Shown here: piece by piece, positions 36,433-45,058 of the stretch
Position numbering within the stretch: position 1 is the first letter of the stretch
Layout of the letters: the number at the start of each line of letters is the position of its first letter
Source of the DNA: Leptolyngbya subtilissima AS-A7
Lineage (GTDB): Bacteria; Cyanobacteriota; Cyanobacteriia; Phormidesmidales; Phormidesmidaceae
Direction: 5' to 3'
DNA length: 64,000 nt
Assembly: GCF_039962255.1 (NCBI RefSeq)
Contig: NZ_JAMPKY010000007.1
Location: forward strand, 1-64,000
Position numbers and translations under genes: made by a program
Notes under the pieces: generated by a model
Databases searched by the model: none
The model's input: only the letters and a program-made list of their open reading frames with translations
Told to the model about the DNA's origin: nothing

Positions 36433-36604
36433 GGCGTGCAATTCCGATAGGTTTGGCTCAAAGATCTACGATCAAGTTTATAGATTGCCTCTACAATGTG
36501 TCAGCATCTTCTGGCTTCCCTGGTTCCCAAAGCCAGTGAGCATGCTAGTTATCAACGCCCAGGCAGTCGAGATGCTGCTGCTCGCTCTCGGTTAGTTTGA
36601 CGTC

Positions 36605-38428
36605 ATGGCATCGACACCGGCTTCATCGCCCCTGAGATCTCGACACCGGCAGCGCCATGGGCCCAGCCAGGTTAAACCTTGGGAATGGTTTTGGCTAACG
36701 ACCTGGGTGCTCTTGCTCACCGGGTCAGGGATATTTTGCGGCTGGGCGCTGCTGTGGCTGACGCGGATTCCGCCGCTGCCCGACTGTGAGCAAATTACGC
36801 CCTTTCATTCAGCCAGCGATCTGCTCTACTGCGCCAAGGCTCAGGCCCGCACGGGTGAGCCCAACAATCTGGTGCAGTCGGTGTTGCTGACCGCCAATTG
36901 GCCCAAAACCCACGCTAACTACGCTGATTCCGAGGAAATCTTGAAGGATGCCTCAGAGCAGATTTTGGTGCTGGCCAACCGCTGGGCTCAGGCGGGCAAG
37001 CTCGACGACGCGGTGGCCCTGGCCGACCAAATTCCTTTGAATACGCCGCTGCGTCAGCCAGCCCAATCGGTGATCTTTGAGTGGCGACAAGACTGGGAGC
37101 AGGGCCGAGCCATTGAGGCTAAGCTAAGGCCCGCCCTAGCCGCCAGCGATTGGGAGCTGGCCAAGACCCACCTGCAAGAGTTTAAAAACCTCAAGACCGA
37201 CTACTGGCTGACAACGCGGTATGTGTTTTGGCAGCGGCAGTTTCAGGTAGAGCAGCAGGGGTGGAATCAGCTCTTGCAGGCCCGCGAGCTAGCAAAAACT
37301 AACCAGATTGAGAATTTGCGCCAGGCGGTAGTGCTGGCCCGCGCCATCGATCTGCGCGCCCAGGTGTGGCAGGCGGCAGAAAGCGATGTCGATCGCTGGA
37401 GCAAGACCGTGCTAGATGTGGCGCTCGAGCGCTGGGACGTGGGCGATCGCGCCGGTGCCCTAGAGCTGGCTAGCGTGGTACCCCCCACCCCCGATCTGGC
37501 CCCCGAAGCCCAGGAGCTGCTAGCCCTGAGCCGTGCCCAAACGCTCGCTAGTCAGGCTGAGCCGGTGAGTCAGGGCTTAACCCCGCGCTACAGCCACTTA
37601 TTTGGGCTAATGGAGGCCATCAGCGCCGTCAATCAGCTCCCAGCGAACAGTGCCTACGCGGAGGCTGACCTATCCTCAGAGGAGCAGTGGGTCGAACAAC
37701 TCACCGATCTAAGACAGCTGAAGTTTAGCGATATGGTAGCCAAGCTAGGGCAGCGCACCACTTACGAATGGGCCATTCGCCAGGCCCAGCGGGTAGAGAC
37801 GGGGCGACCCCGGCGCATTCAAGGGCAGACGCTGATTGCCCAATGGCAGTTTAATTTGCAGCGCATTGAAGACCGCCCGATCTTGGTCGAGGCCCGCAGC
37901 CTGGCCCGACCCGGCACCGTTGCGGCGCTGCAAGCCGCCATTGCTAAGGCTGGCGAGATTGAGCTAGGGCGCGCCCTGCGGGTGGAAAGCCAATCTCTAG
38001 TCGCCGAGTGGCAGAAAGAAATTCAGGTGATTGAAGACCGGCCCGTTCTCGATGCGGCGGTGGCCCTGGCCAATCAGGACAAGCTGCCCGAGGCGATCGC
38101 CGAGGCGAATAAAATTAAGCCCGATCGCGCCCTCTACAGCCGTGCCCAGGGGCTGATCCAGGAGTGGACATCCACCATTCAAATCGCCGAGGACAAACCG
38201 ATTTTGGATGAGGCCAAGGACTTGGCCTACGGCGGCAGCCTGTCGGCAGCGATCAATCTGGCTGGCCAGATTGGGCCGGGGCGAGCGCTCTACGATGAGG
38301 CCAGGGCGGCGATCGCCCTCTGGACGGCCGAGCGAGCTTACATCTGGTCAATCTGGGAAGCTGAGGGTCGCCCTGTGCCCGGCGGCGGTGATGACTCAGA
38401 CGACAGTTCTTCCACCGAGCCCCAATGA
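36605..38428 (+). CDS. Membrane-anchored helical repeat protein
   Basis: A 607-residue protein. A single membrane helix (about 27-52, WFWLTTWVLLLTGSGIFCGW) anchors a long extracytoplasmic or cytoplasmic helical region. Near the C terminus three tandem units of about 55 residues can be aligned: (V/I)EDRPxL-x-A-x2-LA-x2-(D/G)xL(P/S)(E/A)AI, then I(K/E)xGRAL and a closing W, at about residues 420-590. This looks like a TPR-like solenoid. The last ATGA codons overlap the start of the DUF3685 gene by 4 bases, so both are translated together. Function unknown. Confidence 0.75.
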   Translation: MASTPASSPLRSRHRQRHGPSQVKPWEWFWLTTWVLLLTGSGIFCGWALLWLTRIPPLPDCEQITPFHSASDLLYCAKAQARTGEPNNLVQSVLLTANWPKTHANYADSEEILKDASEQILVLANRWAQAGKLDDAVALADQIPLNTPLRQPAQSVIFEWRQDWEQGRAIEAKLRPALAASDWELAKTHLQEFKNLKTDYWLTTRYVFWQRQFQVEQQGWNQLLQARELAKTNQIENLRQAVVLARAIDLRAQVWQAAESDVDRWSKTVLDVALERWDVGDRAGALELASVVPPTPDLAPEAQELLALSRAQTLASQAEPVSQGLTPRYSHLFGLMEAISAVNQLPANSAYAEADLSSEEQWVEQLTDLRQLKFSDMVAKLGQRTTYEWAIRQAQRVETGRPRRIQGQTLIAQWQFNLQRIEDRPILVEARSLARPGTVAALQAAIAKAGEIELGRALRVESQSLVAEWQKEIQVIEDRPVLDAAVALANQDKLPEAIAEANKIKPDRALYSRAQGLIQEWTSTIQIAEDKPILDEAKDLAYGGSLSAAINLAGQIGPGRALYDEARAAIALWTAERAYIWSIWEAEGRPVPGGGDDSDDSSSTEPQ

Positions 38429-40419
38429 CGACGGCCCCCCTGCGACTCATGCTGGTAGACGAAGACCCGGTGTTTCGCCTGGGTCTTCGCATCTGGCTGG
38501 AGCAAACCGCTGGCTACGCTGTAGTGGCTGAAGCCACCCAGGCCGACGATGCCCTGGCGATCTTGGCCAGTCGAGCTAGCCTGGAGACGCGATCGGACGC
38601 CCCTCCCGACTGGACTCCAGAGCCTGCCCCTGACTGGGCCGATGCCTGGGCCACCCAAGACCCCAGCCGTCGTCCCGACATCGACTTGGTAATTCTCGAT
38701 CTGGGCCTGGGGGCGGGTCGCCCCGATGAGCTGCCGGGGCTGCGCCTCTGCGCCGATATCAAAGCGCGCTATCCAACTCTGCCGGTGCTGGTGCTCAGCG
38801 CCCAGACCGAACCGGTGCTAGCTGCGGCAGCCCGGCAGCTGGGGGCCGATGGGTTTGGGGCTCGCAGTATGGCCGTGACCGATCTCGGTCGGCTGATTGA
38901 GCAGCTGGTCGCGTCTAGGCCGCCGCTCACCAAGGGCCTGAGCCCAATTGCGAGCCGTCAGCGTCCCTTGATCACCATGCGGGAGGGCGCTGCTGGAAGA
39001 AGTTTACCGGTACCCAATGCCCTAGCCGCCCTACGCATCAGCATGCGGCGATCGTCGGTGCAGCAAATTGAGGCCGTGATGGCCCAGATCGAAGCAGAGC
39101 AGCGACGCGGGCGCGGCTCGCTGCTGTCGGAGGCGGTGCTGGCGGGGCGCTACCGTGAACTGCGGGCAGCCCGCTGGCTGGTGCGGCGGCTGCTGGCCAC
39201 CCCTGACTTCTCTGACCAGGGGCAGCCTGTTGAGCGTCCCGTTGTGCGACCCCGAACGGAACCAGGGGAGCTGTCTTCTCCCTGGGAGAACGGGGTGCCG
39301 CCAGGGTCACCGGAAGCCAGAGTTAGGCCAACGCAACGACCGCGGGATGCCCTAGCGAATCGCGAAGCGTTCGGGTACCGACTCGAAACAAGTAGCCGTA
39401 CCGGAATCGCCACCCAAGATCGCCTGGCCCTCAACCAGGGCGACCTGGCTACTCTGGTGTTTGAGCGGGTGTTTCGCAAATTGCAGGGGCTGCTAGACAA
39501 CACCAGCGATGTGCCGCTAGAGTCTGACATTCTGCGCGACGACAAAAAGCGGGAGCTGCTCTACCTAGTGCTGCGCAAGGTTGAAGACGCCCTTGCCTAC
39601 CTCCGTGAGGCCCAAGTGCTGCCGGGGCAGCTGCCTGAAAAAAGCTCCCTGGTGCTGCAAGACCTGTGGCAGGCTGCCGTAACCGATTTCTTTGGCCGCT
39701 ACTACACTCTTCAGGTCAATACCCTAGAGCAGCCCGTGGTGCCGACCCTGCTGACCGAGGCCCCCGTAGTGCAGGCAGCGATTTTAGACCGGCTGCCCCT
39801 GGTACCGATGCTGCTGGGGCATCTGCTATTTAACGAGTCGATGGTGGTGGACGGCGGCCTTTACCAGGCCGCGACTCCCGAGGCGATGGCCCGCAGCCAA
39901 GAGTTGCTAGAGCACCTGGTGATTCAGCTAGCCAACGCCGTGGTGCAGCCCATGCTCAACCATTTTGCCGACGTGGAGCTGATGAAGAAAAACCTCTACC
40001 ACCGCCGCATGATGACCAGCCGCGACATTGAGCGCTTTCGCAACGACCTTTCCTGGCGCTACCGTTGGGATGGGCTGATCAATGAACCCCGAGCGATTTT
40101 TGAGAGCCAGCACCGGCTGTTTGGCTTTACCGAGCGGGGCATCCAGCACCAGACAATCTATGTGCCCCGGCGGGAGGAATTGGAGCAGCTTTCGGGCCTG
40201 CAGCGGGCGGTAACCTTGGCGGTGGAGGCGCGCGATGCGATCGCCCCCCGGTTTCGCTCGGCGGTTTCGCTGGTGGGCAGCGGTATTGTGTACGTGCTGA
40301 CCGACGTGATTGGCCGGGGCATTGGGCTAATTGGCCGGGGCATTTTGCGCGGGGTCGGCGGTGCCTGGCGCGACCCTCGCTACCGCCGCGATGCCCAAGA
40401 AAGTGACCTGCGAGACTAG
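38425..40419 (+). CDS. DUF3685 protein with receiver-like N terminus
   Basis: A 664-residue protein. Residues 1-150 resemble a response-regulator receiver (LRLMLVDEDPVFRLGLRIWL, VILDLGLGAG with Asp92 at the phospho-acceptor position, LPVLVLSAQTEPV). But the usual Lys before the last helix is absent (ADGFGARSMA), and an insertion of about 40 residues sits between the first strands and Asp92. The C-terminal half from about residue 340 (FERVFRKLQGLLDNTSDVPL, LPGQLPEKSSLVLQDLWQAA) is the DUF3685 region, ending with a hydrophobic helix. The receiver may be pseudo- or constitutively signalling. Cotranscribed with the repeat protein; known in cyanobacteria, role unknown. Confidence 0.85.
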   Translation: MTTAPLRLMLVDEDPVFRLGLRIWLEQTAGYAVVAEATQADDALAILASRASLETRSDAPPDWTPEPAPDWADAWATQDPSRRPDIDLVILDLGLGAGRPDELPGLRLCADIKARYPTLPVLVLSAQTEPVLAAAARQLGADGFGARSMAVTDLGRLIEQLVASRPPLTKGLSPIASRQRPLITMREGAAGRSLPVPNALAALRISMRRSSVQQIEAVMAQIEAEQRRGRGSLLSEAVLAGRYRELRAARWLVRRLLATPDFSDQGQPVERPVVRPRTEPGELSSPWENGVPPGSPEARVRPTQRPRDALANREAFGYRLETSSRTGIATQDRLALNQGDLATLVFERVFRKLQGLLDNTSDVPLESDILRDDKKRELLYLVLRKVEDALAYLREAQVLPGQLPEKSSLVLQDLWQAAVTDFFGRYYTLQVNTLEQPVVPTLLTEAPVVQAAILDRLPLVPMLLGHLLFNESMVVDGGLYQAATPEAMARSQELLEHLVIQLANAVVQPMLNHFADVELMKKNLYHRRMMTSRDIERFRNDLSWRYRWDGLINEPRAIFESQHRLFGFTERGIQHQTIYVPRREELEQLSGLQRAVTLAVEARDAIAPRFRSAVSLVGSGIVYVLTDVIGRGIGLIGRGILRGVGGAWRDPRYRRDAQESDLRD

Positions 40420-40683
40420 CTGTGACTTCGAGTACTTCAACTTTGTTCCGATCGCCGAGGGTGCCAGTGCTAGCAATCGCTCCAACGGGTCATCCAAAAT
40501 TTACTTTTTTTTGGGACAATCAGCAGGTGCAAGCTGCTTACGAGGGATTTACAGGTATCTATGGCACCTATATCAGCTCACCCTGGCTGGGCTGGTACAG
40601 TGTTTCATGGTTGTTAGCGGCAAAGATATGTCGTCAGTTTGCTGGCTTTTCCACCTAATCAAGTAAGGAGTTAATCCCCGCCT
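40420..40683. other. Intergenic, nothing reliable
   Basis: Contains a 78-codon ORF at 40422-40658 that starts just after the DUF3685 stop but shows no recognisable family. I regard it as unsupported. AAGGAG at 40664-40669 leads into the next gene. Confidence 0.4.
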
Positions 40684-42204
40684 ATGAAGTCGAGCTTGGC
40701 GCTGTTTGCTGAGCCTGTTCTGGCCAACGCCAGACGGCTACTGTGGTTGAGCCTCTGGCTGCTGTGCATACCGATGGCGGTATACGTTGCTGCTCTTGAC
40801 TACGGTCATAGCCTGGGGATACTGCAATGGGCCTTACTGGCCGTTTCACTGATTGGTCTGGTGATCATCAACGCCGAAACCGCCGTTGTGATCTACAGCA
40901 GCCGTCGGTCTAACCCCTGGTTTGATCGAGGACTGCTGCAGCGCTGGTGCCGGGTGCGGCAGCAACGGCTGTCGTCTGTAGTGCCAGAGTCGCTGCCGCC
41001 CCAGGAAGCCCTACCCGTGGTTTCGGTGCCCCTGGTTTCAACGCCCTTTGTCTCGGTGCCCTTTGTCTCGGTGATTGTGGCGGCCTACCTGCCCAACGAG
41101 CAAGACATCATTGAAGACACGTTGCTGCACTGGTTGACCCAGGTGACGCCGCCATCCCAGGGGTGGGAGATTATTTTGGCCTACAACACCCCGACGCGGC
41201 TGCCGGTAGAAGACCGCTTGCAGGTGCTGGCGCGGCGCTACCCAGCCCTGGTGCTGCTGCCCGTCCCCCACAGCCACTCTAAGGCCGAAAACCTCAACGC
41301 CGCCCTTCAGGTGGCAGCGGGCGAGATGACGGGCATCTTTGACGCCGATCACCATCCGGCGGCAGACTGTCTCAGTCGGGCCTGGGCCTGGCTGTACCAG
41401 GGCCGCTACGACGTGGTGCAGGGGCGCAACATCATTCGCAACGCCCAAGATAGCTGGTTGACCCAGCTGATTGCGGTGGAGTTTGAATGCATCTACGGCA
41501 TTAGCCACTACGGGCGATCGCTGCTGGCTGATACGGCCCTATTTGGTGGTTCCAACGGCTACTGGCGTACCTCGGCCCTGCGCCACCTGGGCTTTCACCA
41601 CACCCGCCTCACCGAAGACATTGACGTGACGGTGCGGGGCCTGCTGGGGGGGTGTCGCCTGGTGCATGACCCGGCAATTGTCACTACCGAGCTGGCCCCC
41701 GATAACCTGCGCGGGCTGTGGTTTCAGCGCCAGCGGTGGAGTCAGGGTTGGCTAGAGGTAGCGGGTTTGCACCTAGGTCGCGTAGCGCGATCGCCCCGGT
41801 TAGATGCCGTGCAAAAGCCCTACTGGGTGCTGATGCTGCTCTTTAGCCAGTTTTTTTATCCGCTGGTGTGGCAGGTGGTGCCGATGCTGCTCAGCATTCA
41901 CCTCAGCGGCCGCGATCGCGACCTCAATTTTGAAAACCTCAACCTGGTGCTGATGGGGTTATTGACTCTGAGCGTGGTGCTGCAGGTGTCGGTCGCCATG
42001 CTGCTGCGCCCCAAGGAGTCGGCCTACACCCGTCGCCACGGCCTGCTCTACTGCGTGCTGTCGCCGGTCTACTTTTGGCTTAAAGCGCTGATTGGCATGG
42101 TGGCAGTGGTTAACCATCTCAGCGGCAGTCGGGTTTGGCGGGTCACGGCCCGCACCAAGAGCAAGCCCAACCGGTGGATGGTGGCCCTGCGCGGGGCGAA
42201 GTAG
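40684..42204 (+). CDS. Glycosyltransferase family 2, processive type
   Basis: A 506-residue membrane glycosyltransferase. Two N-terminal helices (about 20-40, 45-68) and four C-terminal helices flank a GT2 domain. Motifs: SVIVAAYLPNEQDIIEDTLL, FDADHHPAADCL (the DxD-type triad), LTEDIDVTVRG (TED) and FQRQRWSQGW (QxxRW). These are the D, DxD, TED and QxxRW features of cellulose- or hyaluronan-synthase-like polymerases. Acceptor and sugar unknown. Before the domain is a short repeat of VSVP-type residues (PVVSVPLVSTPFVSVPFVSV) arising from nucleotide repetition. Confidence 0.88.
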   Translation: MKSSLALFAEPVLANARRLLWLSLWLLCIPMAVYVAALDYGHSLGILQWALLAVSLIGLVIINAETAVVIYSSRRSNPWFDRGLLQRWCRVRQQRLSSVVPESLPPQEALPVVSVPLVSTPFVSVPFVSVIVAAYLPNEQDIIEDTLLHWLTQVTPPSQGWEIILAYNTPTRLPVEDRLQVLARRYPALVLLPVPHSHSKAENLNAALQVAAGEMTGIFDADHHPAADCLSRAWAWLYQGRYDVVQGRNIIRNAQDSWLTQLIAVEFECIYGISHYGRSLLADTALFGGSNGYWRTSALRHLGFHHTRLTEDIDVTVRGLLGGCRLVHDPAIVTTELAPDNLRGLWFQRQRWSQGWLEVAGLHLGRVARSPRLDAVQKPYWVLMLLFSQFFYPLVWQVVPMLLSIHLSGRDRDLNFENLNLVLMGLLTLSVVLQVSVAMLLRPKESAYTRRHGLLYCVLSPVYFWLKALIGMVAVVNHLSGSRVWRVTARTKSKPNRWMVALRGAK

Positions 42205-42326
42205 TGGGGAGCTAACAGGTTGGCCAAGTAGCCAGGGAAAGGTCGGCAGGGTCGGACGTTCAACCTGCCAACCAACCGGTCCATAGGCCAGGCTGACTTT
42301 TCTGACCTGTAGGTGGGTTTATGCCC

Positions 42327-42360
42327 AAAAAAATCCCCTTTCGCCGTTAAGCAAAGGGGG
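42327..42360 (-). terminator. Terminator of the DUF1328 gene
   Basis: On the minus strand CCCCCTTTGC pairs with GCGAAAGGGG and is followed by ATTTTTTT. It begins about 50 bases after the DUF1328 stop. Confidence 0.88.
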
Positions 42361-42412
42361 AATCATTCGCGCAAAACAAGTCTGTTGCTGATCGCTCGCT
42401 GGCTTCAAAAGC

Positions 42413-42577
42413 CTAGGCGCGCTTGACGAGATTCATAACCAGCGACACGACAAAGATAGCCAGGAAAATGTAGAACAAAAGTTGGGCGATGCCTGCGGCG
42501 GTGCCGGCTACACCACTAAACCCAAAGAACGCGGCAATCAAAGCGACAACTAAAAAAAGCAACGCGTAACGCAGCAT
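42413..42577 (-). CDS. DUF1328 family small membrane protein (YtjA-like)
   Basis: 54 residues from the ATG at 42577: MLRYALLFLVVALIAAFFG then FSGVAGTAAGIAQLLFYI, two hydrophobic helices joined by a Gly-rich turn, ending in LVMNLVKRA. This is the exact length and pattern of DUF1328/YtjA. The longer reading frame upstream (to 42658) has no family match and is excluded. Typically envelope-stress-linked in bacteria by context, but no function is proven. The terminator at 42327 closes it. Confidence 0.93.
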   Translation of the reverse strand: MLRYALLFLVVALIAAFFGFSGVAGTAAGIAQLLFYIFLAIFVVSLVMNLVKRA

Positions 42578-42732
42578 GGGGGTTCTCCAAAACTGGGATA
42601 GGAACTCAACTGCCTTGCCTGATGCGACCATTATCGAGACCGGTAAGTCACCGCGCATCTCCCCTGCGGCTACTCTTAATCTCTAGTTAACGATGTAGGC
42701 AAAAATCATCCATATCTATCTAAAGGAATAGG

Positions 42733-43728
42733 CTAGCGAGACTGAAAGTTGTTCTGCACCATGCGACCGTCGCTGCGGTTGGCTGCTCGATCTAGCTCTT
42801 CAATTTCTCCAGCGTCTAGCCGCCAGCCCAGGGCATCGGTATTCTGCTGCGCTTGAGCTAGGGTTTTGGCCCCTGGAATCGGCATTGTGCCTTTGCAAAT
42901 GCACCAGTTGAGGGCTACTTGAGCCGAGGTTTTTTGGCGATGGGCAGCGATCGCCCCCAGCACCTCCAGCAGCGGCTGAATTTTGGGCAGCAGTCGGCGA
43001 AACAACAGGCCTCGCAGGCCAGAGGGAAACGGCCCCTGAGCCGAGTATTTGCCGGTCAGCAATCCTAGAGCCAGGGGGCTATAGGCGATTAGGCGAATGC
43101 CCAGTTCGTCGCAGAGATCTTTGAGGCCTAGCTCGGTCACGGGGTAGGTTGACAGCAGCGAATACTGCACTTGCAGCGTGGCGATCGCCAGCCCCCGATC
43201 TTGAAGCCGCTGGTGGGCCAGCTTAAGCCGCTTGGGGCCAAAGTTCGATAACCCAATGGCCCGTGCCTTTCCCTGCACGCACAGCTCTATTAGCCCATCG
43301 AGAAACGGTCCTTCTTGCCAGGGAGCGTAGTTGGCGGTAGACCAGTGCATCTGGGCTAGGTCAATGGGGCGACCTAGCCGCTCGACGGAGGCGGCTCCGG
43401 CTTTCACTACCGACCCGGCGGTGAGACGCCAGGGGTAGGCGGCTAGCTTCGTCGCCAGGCAGAGGGAATCTTGATTTGGCCCCGTGTAGCTTTGGGCAAA
43501 CTGCCCCAGCAAGACTTCGCTGCGGCCGTTGAGCCGTCCGGTGCCGTAGGAGTCGCCGCTGTCGAATAAGGTGACGCCGTGGCTGAGGCAGTGGTTAAAG
43601 ACCTGTTGCAGTTCGCCATCCATAGTGGGGTCGTAGCCCCACAGCAGCCGGTTGCCCCAGGCCCAGGTGCCGCAGCCCATCTCGGGCAGGGTGAGGGGCG
43701 ATCGCAGATCCGGTGCAGACGTGGTCAT
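42733..43728 (-). CDS. Aldo/keto reductase
   Basis: A 331-residue protein from the ATG at 43728. The AKR barrel pattern is clear: FNHCLSHGVTLFDSGDSYGT (Asp and Tyr of the tetrad), LATKLAAYPW (Lys), IDLAQMHWS (His), then AIGLSNFGPKRL and IAYSPLALGLLTGKY, plus QVALNWCICKGTMPIPGAKT (NADPH site). All four catalytic residues are present. It belongs to the broad cyanobacterial/plant group with unknown carbonyl substrates. No operon partner. Confidence 0.9.
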   Translation of the reverse strand: MTTSAPDLRSPLTLPEMGCGTWAWGNRLLWGYDPTMDGELQQVFNHCLSHGVTLFDSGDSYGTGRLNGRSEVLLGQFAQSYTGPNQDSLCLATKLAAYPWRLTAGSVVKAGAASVERLGRPIDLAQMHWSTANYAPWQEGPFLDGLIELCVQGKARAIGLSNFGPKRLKLAHQRLQDRGLAIATLQVQYSLLSTYPVTELGLKDLCDELGIRLIAYSPLALGLLTGKYSAQGPFPSGLRGLLFRRLLPKIQPLLEVLGAIAAHRQKTSAQVALNWCICKGTMPIPGAKTLAQAQQNTDALGWRLDAGEIEELDRAANRSDGRMVQNNFQSR

Positions 43729-43790
43729 GGGTGGTGCCAAAGGAAACGGCTATCTCCCATTATTCCAGGCTGGGTCGCCCCGATAGGTAG

Positions 43791-43853
43791 CTAAAGCCCG
43801 AGCGACAATTCTTGTTGAATCGCACCTCGGTTGGCCAGATTGAAGCCTTCGTG
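43791..43853 (-). pseudogene. Duplicated C-terminal tail of ogt
   Basis: Read on the minus strand this is HEGFNLANRGAIQQELSLGL plus TAG. The end of the intact ogt (44003-44065) encodes HEGVYLANPGSIQQELALGL plus TAG. The two 63-base copies are closely similar and both end in CTAAAGCCCGAGCG on the plus strand. Only the last 20 codons are present, so it is a partial duplication, not a second gene. Confidence 0.8.
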
Positions 43854-43861
43854 GCCCACCC

Positions 43862-43985
43862 TGCGGGAAGCAAGCTACACCCTAAATCCCTCTCCCAAGT
43901 TGGGAGAGGGACTTTGAGAGGTCCGGCTCCCCTCTCCTCTCTGGGAGAGGGGCTGGGGGAGAGGGGCTGGAACTTTGCGATCTTA
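43862..43985. repeat. Palindromic intergenic element between the two ogt tails
   Basis: Contains two strong hairpins: CCCTCTCCCAA (43888-43898) with its complement at 43900-43910, and CCCCTCTC (43929-43936) with GAGAGGGG (43945-43952). A third GGGGGAGAGGGG block follows. This is a repeat class frequently seen in cyanobacterial intergenic DNA. Confidence 0.6.
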
Positions 43986-44002
43986 CTGAACCGACGCAAT
44001 AG

Positions 44003-44551
44003 CTAAAGCCCGAGCGCTAGTTCTTGCTGGATTGAGCCTGGGTTGGCCAAATAGACGCCTTCGTGGTGCAGCAGCCATTGTTTGCGCTCTAGGCCACCTG
44101 CGTAGCCGGTGAGTTGGCCTTTGGTGCCGACGACGCGATGGCAGGGCAGGGCGATCGCGATGGGGTTGAGTGAGTTGGCCATGCCCACTGCTCGATAGGC
44201 TGTGGGTTGGCCCAGTGTTTTCGCCAGTTCGCCGTAGGTGGCCACGGTGCCAGCGGGAATTTGGCGCAGCGCTAGCCACACCTGCTGCTGAAAGGCGGTG
44301 CCCCCTGGGCTGACGGGCACGGCGTCGAAACTGTGCAGATCGCCCGCGAGGTAGGCTTTGAGGCGATCGCTAAAGCCCTGGGGGTTGGTGCTGGGTGTTA
44401 GCGTTACCGCTGCAAACCGCTTTTTGAGCAAGGTCAGGAGGCGAGTTTCGTAGTCGGCGAAGTCGAGGGCGCAGAGCGACGCACCATCTGACACCAGCAG
44501 AATGTCGCCGATCGCAGAGGGCAGGGTGTCGATCCAGAGTTCGGTGGGCAC
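44003..44551 (-). CDS. ogt: Methylated-DNA--protein-cysteine methyltransferase
   Basis: About 182 residues from the GTG at 44551 (VPTELWIDTLPSAIGDILLV). The active-site motif ALPCHRVVGTKGQLTGYAGG contains the acceptor Cys. Flanking: FQQQVWLALRQIPAGTVATY, then the Tyr/Arg-finger region GQPTAYRAVGMANSLNPIAI. It repairs O6-alkylguanine and is used up in the process. The open frame continues upstream on the same strand to 44890 through a repeat that encodes heptads; whether translation starts there is unclear. Its last 20 codons are duplicated at 43791-43853. Confidence 0.9.
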   Translation of the reverse strand: MPTELWIDTLPSAIGDILLVSDGASLCALDFADYETRLLTLLKKRFAAVTLTPSTNPQGFSDRLKAYLAGDLHSFDAVPVSPGGTAFQQQVWLALRQIPAGTVATYGELAKTLGQPTAYRAVGMANSLNPIAIALPCHRVVGTKGQLTGYAGGLERKQWLLHHEGVYLANPGSIQQELALGL

Positions 44552-44720
44552 GGGGATTCTGCCGGCTGGGTGGGCGGTGTATGCAGGTATTTTAGAGCCA
44601 GGTGTTAGGCAAAATGCTGCACTAAATAGGTTTAATGCGGGGGTGCATGGTAGTGGGCCAGGGCTACAGTGCTGGGTCAGTTTAAGAAACTGCGGTGCGC
44701 AATTGGCAATTTGCCCTTTA

Positions 44721-44962
44721 CAAGCATTAAACTGCTGTGCCACTTTGCTTTGCAGCGGCTTGAGTAAGCTAAACAGCTGTGCCACTTCGCTAAACAGCGA
44801 CCTCAACACGCTAAACTGCTGTGCCACTTCGTTAAACAGCTGTGCCAGTTTGCTTTGCAGCAGCCTCTGCAAGCTAAACTGCTGTGCCACTTCGCTTTAC
44901 ATTGGCCTCAGTAAGCTAAACTGCTGTGCCAGTTTGCTTTGCAGCGATCTTAGTTTGTTAAA
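44721..44962. repeat. 21/42-bp minisatellite encoding heptads
   Basis: The phrase AAAC(T/A)GCTGTGCC recurs at 44729, 44771, 44813, 44834, 44876 and 44918, with a degenerate copy at 44960: steps of 42, 42, 21, 42, 42 and 42 bases, without indels. Every 21-base half encodes seven residues. On the minus strand it reads SEVAQQF, SVLRSLF, SEVAQLF, SLLKPLQ, SKVAQQF. The minus-strand frame is joined to ogt, but a CAA-to-TAA change in the unit near 44902 stops it. Confidence 0.75.
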
Positions 44963-45058
44963 CGGGCTGCTCAGTATGCCGAGTCGCGGGGGAGTGGCTT
45001 GATGTTGGTGGCCATGCCCGACGGCAGAGGGGTGTGCCGTCGGGTATGGCGGTGGGCG

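Noticed and set aside
40422-40658. 78-codon ORF after the DUF3685 gene
   Set aside because: No family, no ribosome-binding site, and its sequence is not supported by any other signal.
44721-44962. Regular repeats considered as a CRISPR array
   Set aside because: The 21/42-base units have no unique spacers and no cas genes are nearby; they are a coding-like minisatellite.
44502-45002. 166-codon plus-strand ORF with LNCCATSLNS repeats
   Set aside because: It is the reverse reading of the heptad minisatellite and part of ogt; it has no independent start signal or family.
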